Translations under genes and position numbers: made by a program
Shown: positions 1 to 4,594 of the stretch, in pieces
Layout of the letters: each line of letters starts with the position of its first letter
How positions within the stretch are numbered: position 1 is the stretch's first letter
The notes under the pieces: generated by a model
What the model saw: only the letters and a program-made list of their open reading frames with translations
Databases searched by the model: none
Told to the model about the DNA's origin: nothing
Source of the DNA: a candidate division NC10 bacterium SPGG6
GTDB taxonomy: Bacteria; Methylomirabilota; Methylomirabilia; Methylomirabilales; CSP1-5
Reading direction: 5' to 3'
Assembly (NCBI GenBank): GCA_001643535.1
Contig: LXTG01000110.1
Location: 1-5,676, forward strand
Length of the DNA: 5,676 nucleotides

Positions 1-21
1 CGGCGGCGGGACCCCGGCCAG

Positions 22-47
22 TCCGAAGGACTCCGGACTCCTTCGGA
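22..47. other. Perfect 9-bp hairpin (inverted repeat)
   Basis: TCCGAAGGA (22-30) and TCCTTCGGA (39-47) are exact reverse complements around an 8-base loop that itself contains the palindrome TCCGGA. No T-tract follows on either strand, so this is not a canonical intrinsic terminator. It could be the 3' structure of a gene lying left of the window, or a small repeat. The function is unknown. Confidence 0.4.
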
Positions 48-100
48 GACGCAAGCCAGATGTCGCCTGCCTCGGAAGGAACCCCCTCCTCGCTCTTAGC

Positions 101-156
101 GACATCGGACATCGGACCCTCAACCCTGAACCCCGAACTGTGAACCGTGAACTGTG
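101..156. repeat. Degenerate heptamer array upstream of the SDR gene
   Basis: Eight consecutive 7-bp units can be laid out without an indel: GACATCG twice, GACCCTC, AACCCTG, AACCCCG, AACTGTG, AACCGTG, AACTGTG. The consensus is RAC followed by three variable bases and G or C. Read on the minus strand, the units are of the GTTCACA, GGTTCAG and GTCCGAT kinds seen elsewhere in the window, so at least two repeat families are joined in one array. The array ends 34 bases before the SDR start codon. No clear promoter was seen in this upstream region. Confidence 0.8.
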
Positions 157-190
157 AACGGGCTACGCGCGGAGCGATAGGGGAAGTGTC

Positions 191-1075
191 ATGATTCTGG
201 TGGTGGGGGGAACAGGTCGCGTCGGAAGCCAGGTGGTTCAGCAGCTGCGGCGGCAGGGGAGGCCTGTGCGGGCCTTGTGCAGGAGCGAATCAAAAGCGAA
301 ACCACTTCGGGAGGCCGGCGTTGAGATTGCGCTAGGCGACCTGGCGGACCGGCGGGCGATAGAGACAGCGTGTCGGGGGGTAGGCACCATCATCAGTACG
401 ATGACCTCGTTAAATCCCAGAACATTGAGGGACCGGTATCACCCCGAGGTCATCGAAGAACAGGGCCATCGGAATCTCCTGGATGTCGCCCGGCAAGCGG
501 GGGTCAACCAGGTCATCTACCTCTCCGCGATCGGTGTGGAGCATCCCCAGGCGCCCAGGCAGTTTCGGGTCAAGCGGCTGGTAGAGAAGGTGGTGAAGTC
601 CAGTGGGCTCCCGTATACGATCCTGCGCCCTTCTGGTTTTATGGAGAACCTGCTGCCAGTGCTTCCGGCAATTCAGCGATTTCGAGTTGCCCCGTTGCCA
701 GGAACGGGGACGGCACCTATCACGTACATTGCGGTCGAGGACATTGCCCGGGTGGCAGTGCAGGCAGTGGGGCATCCCGAGGCGCAGGGGGCCATGATCG
801 AGTATGGCGGCCCCGAAGACCTGAGTAACCGGCAGTGCGTACAGATCGCGGCAAAGGTCTTGGGCACGTCAGCGTGGATCGCTCCGATTCCCCTGACACT
901 CTTTCATCTTATTGGGGGTATAGCGCGACCAGTGTCCCCGGGGCTTCGGGAATTTTTTGCCATTCTGCGGTTTGTGGACCGATACGGGCTGTGTGCCCCC
1001 CACCATCCTCCCTTCTCGAATGAGCCGTGGACCCCTCTCACATTCGAAGAGTTCGTCCGCCGCCATATCCGATGA
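191..1075 (+). CDS. Atypical SDR, NmrA/Ycf39-like NAD(P)-binding protein
   Basis: This 294-residue protein is a cytosolic Rossmann-fold protein of the atypical short-chain dehydrogenase/reductase group. The dinucleotide-binding loop GGTGRVG is at residues 6-12, an Arg follows the second strand (CRS, 30-32; compatible with NADP), and the acidic GD pair is at 49-50. The strand YLSAIG (110-115), Lys128, the block YTILRPSGFMENL (142-154) and VEDIARVAV (182-190) are typical of NmrA/Ycf39/HCF244-like members. The classical YxxxK catalytic pair is not evident, so it may act as a redox sensor, chaperone-like factor or reductase/epimerase; the substrate is unknown. The length is normal for the group. 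The ATG start is preceded by AGGGGA six bases upstream. The stop codon lies inside the first unit of a (CCGATGA)-type array. The gene stands alone on this strand and its neighbours give no pathway hint. Confidence 0.9.
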   Translation: MILVVGGTGRVGSQVVQQLRRQGRPVRALCRSESKAKPLREAGVEIALGDLADRRAIETACRGVGTIISTMTSLNPRTLRDRYHPEVIEEQGHRNLLDVARQAGVNQVIYLSAIGVEHPQAPRQFRVKRLVEKVVKSSGLPYTILRPSGFMENLLPVLPAIQRFRVAPLPGTGTAPITYIAVEDIARVAVQAVGHPEAQGAMIEYGGPEDLSNRQCVQIAAKVLGTSAWIAPIPLTLFHLIGGIARPVSPGLREFFAILRFVDRYGLCAPHHPPFSNEPWTPLTFEEFVRRHIR

Positions 1076-1096
1076 CCGATGTCCGATGACCGGAGG
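1069..1096. repeat. CCGATGA heptamer array overlapping the SDR stop codon
   Basis: The units are CCGATGA (1069-1075), CCGATGT (1076-1082), CCGATGA (1083-1089) and a weaker CCGGAGG (1090-1096). The TGA stop of the SDR gene (1073-1075) is the end of the first unit, so the array either begins exactly at the gene end or supplied the stop codon. The same CCGATGT motif occurs on the minus strand of the array at 101-156. Confidence 0.7.
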
Positions 1097-1133
1097 GATT
1101 TCGGATTTCAGAATTTAGCTGCGCTTGACTCAA

Positions 1134-1245
1134 ATTCGCAATCCGCAATTCACAATCCCAAATTTCGCCTTTCTGGACTCTAGACTCTCGACTCTCGACT
1201 CTCAACTCTCGACACTCAGTCCTCAGCACTCATCGCTCAACGCTG
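1134..1245. repeat. Sixteen-unit, indel-free heptamer array
   Basis: Sixteen consecutive 7-bp units can be written with no gap. It starts with an ATTCGCA/ATCCGCA/ATTCACA subfamily (1134-1168), passes through CTTTCTG, and continues as GACTCTA, GACTCTC three times, AACTCTC, GACACTC, AGTCCTC, AGCACTC, ATCGCTC and AACGCTG. The unit sequence drifts gradually but the period holds. It fills most of the space between the convergent SDR and aldolase genes and ends two bases before the aldolase stop codon. No terminator hairpin with a T-tract was seen here. Confidence 0.85.
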
Positions 1246-1247
1246 CT

Positions 1248-2135
1248 TCAAAGGAGGCCGGCCTGCACGAGGGCGTGTCGGATCTCGAGGCGCTCTTCAT
1301 GGGTCGGGGGCAGGAGGGGCCGGCGAGGCCATCCCCCCTCGTATCCCACCATGTCCATGGCTACCTTCAACCCGCCGATCCCGAACCGGCTGGTGACGGC
1401 TTCGATCGCCGGGAGGAGCCTGAGCTGCTGCTCCCGTGCCTCGTGCAGCTTTCCCTCTTGGAAGAGAGAATACAGAGCAAGACAGGCCTCCGGCGCGCAG
1501 TTGGCAAGCGCCAGGATACCGCCTCCTGCTCCGAGGGAGAGGGCTGGGAGAAAGACCGGGCCTGCGCCGACGAAAAGAAGAAATTCGGGAGGGCTTTGCC
1601 GAACATACGATGCGAAAACGGTCAAATTGCCGGCGCTGTCTTTCATGCCCACAATATTGCCGTGCTCCGCCAGGTGGGCAACCACGGGAGGATCAAGCAC
1701 CACTCCAGTGAATTGGGGGACGTTGTAAAGGAACACGGGGATGGGGGAGGCATCCGCCACCCGCCGGTAATGCTCGATGAGAATCCGCGGTCGCATCTGG
1801 GGCTTGTAATAGGCAGGGGTGACGACCATGACGAAATCCGCCCCGATGGCGGACGCCCGTCGAGTGAGGGAGATGGTGGCTTCTGTCGCCTCGCACCCGG
1901 TGCCGGCGATCATCACTTTGTCTCCGGGAATGTGCTCACGCGCCACCTCGAGCACGCGGATCTTTTCCTCCTCAGAGAGGTAGACAAACTCCGAGTTGCT
2001 TCCCAGGATAAGATATCCCGCCAAGGCAGTCTTGTTCCATCGCCCCAGATTGGCAACCAGGGCTTTGTACGATACCTCGCCCGTCTGCGTAAAGGGAGTG
2101 ATGACCGGTGGGATGACCCCGCGAAACTCACGCAT
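1248..2135 (-). CDS. DapA/HOGA superfamily class I aldolase (dihydrodipicolinate synthase family)
   Basis: This 295-residue protein is a cytosolic TIM-barrel lyase/aldolase that should form a Schiff base with a 2-oxo acid. The Schiff-base lysine is in GMKDSAGN (Lys165), the catalytic tyrosine is in YNVP (Tyr137), and VTPAYYKP (105-112) carries the second tyrosine. The loop usually GTTGE in true DapA reads GSNSE (45-49), and the position of the DapA substrate-binding Arg (YNVPSRTG) is Phe142. Together with the C-terminal FGIGGLK and GYEGG blocks, this resembles 4-hydroxy-2-oxoglutarate aldolase (HOGA) more than lysine-biosynthetic DapA; the exact substrate is not known. The length is normal. 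The ATG at 2135 (MREFRG) is chosen because the family begins there and GGAGGG lies nine bases upstream. A 37-residue upstream extension to 2246 is possible but Arg-rich and unlike the family, and a promoter falls inside it. Confidence 0.9.
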   Translation of the reverse strand: MREFRGVIPPVITPFTQTGEVSYKALVANLGRWNKTALAGYLILGSNSEFVYLSEEEKIRVLEVAREHIPGDKVMIAGTGCEATEATISLTRRASAIGADFVMVVTPAYYKPQMRPRILIEHYRRVADASPIPVFLYNVPQFTGVVLDPPVVAHLAEHGNIVGMKDSAGNLTVFASYVRQSPPEFLLFVGAGPVFLPALSLGAGGGILALANCAPEACLALYSLFQEGKLHEAREQQLRLLPAIEAVTSRFGIGGLKVAMDMVGYEGGWPRRPLLPPTHEERLEIRHALVQAGLL

Positions 2136-2172
2136 CCTTCGTCGCCCTCCACAGGCTGTCCCGCGTGCGTGG

Positions 2173-2201
2173 ACCATAGCGCGTCGGGCTGCCCGCGTCA
2201 A
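2173..2201 (-). promoter_or_regulatory. Sigma70-type promoter for the aldolase gene
   Basis: On the minus strand, TTGACG (2201-2196) and TATGGT (2178-2173) are separated by exactly 17 bases. Transcription would begin near 2166, giving a leader of about 30 bases that contains GGAGGG before the ATG at 2135. This supports the shorter protein start. It was found by eye and has not been tested. Confidence 0.5.
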
Positions 2202-2330
2202 GGTGGCACGGCACCTGGGGATGATGACCCGAACCCGACACGCCATGTTCCGGGCGGACGTGCAAGTTATTGCAGTGGACCTCTGCGTCGACGTACGCTA
2301 AGGTTACGAAAGAGGAAGAGGGGGGACTGG

Positions 2331-2570
2331 ATGGAGATTCGCTTTGCCGGGGGGACCTGTTCGGTAGAGGCTCCTGAGGGTTCGCGGGTCTAACCCGCGA
2401 CCAGCAAGTACGCGATTCCAACGGAGCACCCGACGACGGGGCCGGGGTTCAAGCATCTGTATGAACTCATTCGTCCTGATGGGACCATCCAGGTCATTCA
2501 TGTGACCCACGACACGCCGGAGGTGGGCTGGCACTATTGCGACCGGTCTCAAGCGTGTGAGCGACCCTGA
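2331..2570 (+). pseudogene. Broken small gene with an in-frame TAA (hypothetical, about 80 codons)
   Basis: An ATG at 2331, preceded by a G-rich AGAGGGGGG stretch, opens a frame that reads 20 codons (MEIRFAGG...SRV) to TAA at 2391-2393. The same frame then continues open for 58 codons to TGA at 2568-2570, containing HLYELIRPDGTIQ and VGWHYCDRSQAC. The downstream part looks like protein: a balanced composition, G/C-rich third positions and no restart codon near its beginning. A single change such as TAC to TAA would explain the break. No family was recognised. Alternatives are a real 20-residue peptide followed by chance open frame, or a sequencing error. The TAA lies at the loop of a perfect hairpin (2382-2400). 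A heptamer array starts two bases after the final TGA. Confidence 0.45.
2382..2400. other. Perfect 8-bp hairpin around the in-frame TAA
   Basis: TCGCGGGT (2382-2389) and ACCCGCGA (2393-2400) pair perfectly around a three-base loop. The TAA (2391-2393) of the broken reading frame spans the loop and the first base of the right arm. No T-tract follows, so it is not a standard intrinsic terminator. Confidence 0.45.
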
Positions 2571-2572
2571 TC

Positions 2573-2724
2573 GGTTCATAGTTCACGGTGGATGGTTCAG
2601 GGTTGAGAGTTGAGGGTTCAGGGTCCAAGCGGTTCAGGGATCAGGGTTTGGGGTTTAGGGTTTAAAGACCATGAACCATGAACCATCCACCATGAACTGT
2701 TGGCCATCAACCACGAACTATGAA
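2573..2724. repeat. Composite heptamer array with opposed halves
   Basis: The left half (2573-2665) is thirteen units of GGTTCAG type (GGTTCAT, AGTTCAC, GGTTGAG, GGTTTAG and others), with one two-base insertion (2629-2630). After a three-base switch (2666-2668), the right half (2669-2724) is eight units of CCATGAA type (CCATGAA, CCATCCA, CCATCAA, CTATGAA). The halves are partly reverse complements: 2581-2602 pairs with 2676-2697 at 20 of 22 positions, with a 73-base loop. Weaker 7-bp units (GCTGATA, GCTGACA) continue at 2743-2756. An apparent ATG at 2720 lies in the last unit and is not a credible gene start. Confidence 0.85.
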
Positions 2725-2772
2725 CGATGTACTACATAGAGGGCTGATAGCTGACAGCAGTGGTCAGAGTTC

Positions 2773-2801
2773 TTGCCTCAAGGGTGGGGATCTCTTACAA
2801 T
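2773..2801 (+). promoter_or_regulatory. Sigma70-type promoter for the CPCC protein gene
   Basis: TTGCCT (2773-2778) and TACAAT (2796-2801) are separated by 17 bases. Transcription would begin near 2808, leaving an untranslated leader of about 98 bases before the GTG at 2906. The site lies just past the repeat array and upstream of the chosen start. It was found by eye. Confidence 0.45.
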
Positions 2802-2905
2802 GTAACAATACAGAACGCCTCGCGCGCGGGTTGGAACCTTTTGGGTTTTGGCTCCGCTCTACGAGCGTCGGTAACACATTCATGCCGGGGAGGAGGAGAT
2901 ACAAG

Positions 2906-3217
2906 GTGAGTGAAACACCACAAACCTCGACCGAGGTCACTTGTCCTTGTTGCCAGGCCCGCCTGACAATTGACCTCTCCCTGGGCGTGGTCCTCCATCA
3001 CGAGCCACCGCCCAAGGCAAGCGCCGTCACCGACCTCAAAGAAGCGGTGAAGGCCCTCGACAGACAAACGGCCCAGCGGGACGCTCTATTTAAGGAGCGT
3101 ATGCAGGCGGAGAAAGATAAGGGGAAGGTCCTCGATCGGAAGTTCCAGCAACTGCTGAAGAAGGCCAAGGAAGAGCCCGCCACACCGCCGCCCCCGCGGG
3201 ACATTGACCTGGACTGA
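2906..3217 (+). CDS. Small CPCC-motif protein with a charged helical tail, function unknown
   Basis: This 103-residue soluble protein has the cysteine cluster CPCC at residues 13-16, followed by a short predicted beta segment (ARLTIDLSLGVVL) that looks like half of a zinc ribbon. A long, highly charged helix follows (roughly 43-90, rich in Lys, Glu, Arg and Gln), then a proline run and the acidic end DIDLD. I do not recognise a named family; small bacterial proteins with this layout are usually annotated as hypothetical. With only one Cys cluster, metal binding would need a partner or dimer. The GTG start is chosen because AGGAGG lies nine bases upstream and the conserved-looking part begins just after. 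A longer reading from ATG 2720 begins within the repeat array and is unlikely. It ends convergent with the 60-residue gene at 3307. Confidence 0.75.
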   Translation: MSETPQTSTEVTCPCCQARLTIDLSLGVVLHHEPPPKASAVTDLKEAVKALDRQTAQRDALFKERMQAEKDKGKVLDRKFQQLLKKAKEEPATPPPPRDIDLD

Positions 3218-3306
3218 GACTTGGTCCGCCGGGCGTATCGCCCTCGACTCTATCGAACAGAATTGAACAGACCTAGATCCTGCCCGCGTAACCCCTTGTT
3301 TTCCTT

Positions 3307-3489
3307 TTAGTTCCGCATCGCGAGGACGTGGGCCCTAAACTTCGAGTCCTCCTCGATCCGAAAGTCCTCTCCGCATTTGCTGCACCGGCCGTTCCAAGAC
3401 CGGTCCCCTTCCTGCCGCAGGATGACCACGCCGCAGAACTCCTTGTGGGGAACCTTGTGCACGGTGATGGCGATGAGGGGTTTCTCCAT
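3307..3489 (-). CDS. 60-residue Cys-containing protein coupled to the synthase gene
   Basis: This is the last gene of the minus-strand operon. Its ATG at 3489 lies four bases after the synthase stop codon (3496-3494), and its ribosome-binding site GAGGTG overlaps that stop, so translational coupling is likely. The product has a hydrophobic beta-like start (PLIAITVHKVP), Cys19, and a CxxC knuckle in RCSKCGEDF (Cys36 and Cys39), with histidines at 11, 15 and 54 as possible extra ligands. This suggests a small metal-binding fold, but three cysteines do not make a standard four-Cys ribbon. No named family was recognised and its role is unknown. It could be spurious, but the spacing, start signal and composition argue for a real gene. 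Confidence 0.65.
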   Translation of the reverse strand: MEKPLIAITVHKVPHKEFCGVVILRQEGDRSWNGRCSKCGEDFRIEEDSKFRAHVLAMRN

Positions 3490-3493
3490 CTTG

Positions 3494-4528
3494 TCACCTC
3501 AGAGCGATGCGCTCGCTGAGAGCCTGGTAATAGCCGGTCAGAGAGCGATTGGAGCCGACCAGTGCCAGGGAGCGAAGGAGGATTCTGTACACCTCTGGCC
3601 TCGAGATCTTGACCGTGGCGGCTGGATCGAGAAGGTTCTTCGATTGCGCCACAAGGGCTAAGGTCTTGAGGCCGATGAGGAGAGGCCAGGCGCAGGCAAG
3701 ACGCATTCGGATCTCCCGTCTGGGAATGGCGAGCGTGTAATCCCACCCTTCCCGGTAATGGGCCAGGGTGACCTGCAGGAGATCTTGGACGAGGGGTTTC
3801 ACGCGAGCGATGGCCTGGGGATCGAGCAGGTCCGCCGGCGTCAGTCCGAGGCCCTCCAGATCCTCCTGGGGCAGATAGCATCGTCCAATGCGAAGGTCCC
3901 TGCTGAGGTCTCGAAGTATGTTGGTCATCTGCAGCCCCTTCCCGAAACGGACCCCCCGTTTTTTCATTTCCGCCATATCCCAGCCTCGGAGGGAGGGACG
4001 GTGGGCCATGTGAATCTCGGTCCAGAATTCTCCAACGCATCCCGCGACGAAATACGTATAGCGGTCAAGGTCGTCGCGGGTCTTCAAAGCGATGGGGTAG
4101 CCTTCCTCCTCCCCAGGGAAGGTGGTGAGGTCCATCAACATGCCCTGGGTGATGGTGAGGATCAGGTCTCGGATCCGTTCCCGATCCGCGGGGTCCAGCG
4201 TCCGATAGATCGCAAAACACTCCTCGAGGCGAGCCACGAGTTCTCGCTCCTCGGGGATCTTTTGGGGACCGGTCATTGCCTCTTTCACCTCTCGGATTCG
4301 GTGAGGGCCATTCCCCCGAAATTCGGCCCGGAACAGCTCCAAGTACTCGAGGCGTGTCTCGAGGCTGACCAGCCGGGTATCAGCGATGGTGTCGGCGGCC
4401 CGGGCAAAGAGGTAGGCAAGACCCACCGGGCGCCTGAGGTCTTTGGGTAAGACATTCAGGCTCAGATAGAAGGTCCGGCTCACCCGCTTCAGGATCTCTT
4501 TGAACAGATCCGAATTCCCTTTCCCCAT
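3494..4528 (-). CDS. Squalene/phytoene synthase family protein, probably squalene synthase type
   Basis: This 344-residue enzyme should join two prenyl diphosphates head to head (two farnesyl-PP to squalene, or two geranylgeranyl-PP to phytoene) for hopanoid, sterol or carotenoid synthesis. SRTFYLS is at 17-23. The first Mg-binding motif DTIAD is at 46-50 and the second, NILRDLSRD, at 203-211. YFVAGCVG (159-166) and GRCYLP (215-220) are also typical. The length, about 50-60 residues above HpnC/HpnD-type enzymes, and the C-terminal block with AAVKISR (303-309) favour the squalene synthase branch. No C-terminal membrane anchor is visible. The ATG at 4528 is preceded by an AAAGGGGG site. A TTG start at 4576 would lie in a heptamer array and is rejected. 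The gene follows the Kelch gene by 66 bases. Confidence 0.9.
   Translation of the reverse strand: MGKGNSDLFKEILKRVSRTFYLSLNVLPKDLRRPVGLAYLFARAADTIADTRLVSLETRLEYLELFRAEFRGNGPHRIREVKEAMTGPQKIPEERELVARLEECFAIYRTLDPADRERIRDLILTITQGMLMDLTTFPGEEEGYPIALKTRDDLDRYTYFVAGCVGEFWTEIHMAHRPSLRGWDMAEMKKRGVRFGKGLQMTNILRDLSRDLRIGRCYLPQEDLEGLGLTPADLLDPQAIARVKPLVQDLLQVTLAHYREGWDYTLAIPRREIRMRLACAWPLLIGLKTLALVAQSKNLLDPAATVKISRPEVYRILLRSLALVGSNRSLTGYYQALSERIALR
4431..4510 (-). repeat. Synthase N-terminal segment duplicated in the Kelch gene (copy A)
   Basis: These 80 bases encode residues 8-33 of the synthase with part of residue 7. They align without gaps to 5562-5641 at 64 of 80 positions. This copy continues into an intact synthase and is taken as the original context. 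Confidence 0.85.
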
Positions 4529-4548
4529 CGTGAACCCACCCCCTTTAA

Positions 4549-4590
4549 TCTTGAACTCTAAACCCTGAACTATCAACTATGAACTATGAA
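4549..4590. repeat. Heptamer array between the Kelch and synthase genes
   Basis: There are six gap-free 7-bp units: TCTTGAA, CTCTAAA, CCCTGAA, CTATCAA, CTATGAA, CTATGAA. The array ends four bases from the Kelch stop codon (4597-4595). Read in the direction of the operon, it starts with GGTTCATAGTTCA, identical for 13 bases to the start of the array after the broken gene (2573-2585) and in the same orientation relative to the upstream gene. It lies inside the presumed operon, so it should be transcribed. Confidence 0.8.
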
Positions 4591-4594
4591 CCCG

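Noticed and set aside
1134..1245. Possible CRISPR array
   Set aside because: The repeats are 7 bp and tandem without spacers, unlike the 23-47-bp repeats of CRISPR, and no cas gene is present.
2136..2246. N-terminal extension of the aldolase to 2246
   Set aside because: The extra 37 residues are Arg-rich and absent from the family, the ribosome-binding site fits the ATG at 2135, and a promoter lies within the extension.
1125..2393. Plus-strand 422-codon open frame
   Set aside because: It lies opposite the aldolase gene, begins in the heptamer array (which creates a repetitive LSTLDSQLSTL-like peptide), and its His/Gly/Arg-rich content resembles no family. Only its last part, from 2331, is considered, as the start of the broken small gene.
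2382..2400. Possible tRNA T-arm or intrinsic terminator
   Set aside because: The loop is not T-loop-like, no acceptor or anticodon arms could be laid out around it, and no T-tract follows.
2304..2579. Minus-strand 91-codon open frame
   Set aside because: It is antisense to the broken small gene, Arg/Pro/Leu-rich and without recognisable motifs. The plus-strand reading looks more protein-like.
3231..3243. GGGCG-TAT-CGCCC hairpin between the convergent genes as a terminator
   Set aside because: The stem is only five pairs and no T-tract follows in either direction. It may contribute to termination but cannot be supported.
3273..4040. Minus-strand 255-codon open frame in another frame of the synthase
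   Set aside because: It has an Arg/Pro/Ser-rich composition typical of out-of-frame GC-rich coding DNA, and it overlaps both the synthase and the 60-residue gene.
3758..4450. Plus-strand 230-codon open frame
   Set aside because: It is antisense to the synthase gene, whose two Asp-rich motifs prove the minus-strand frame.
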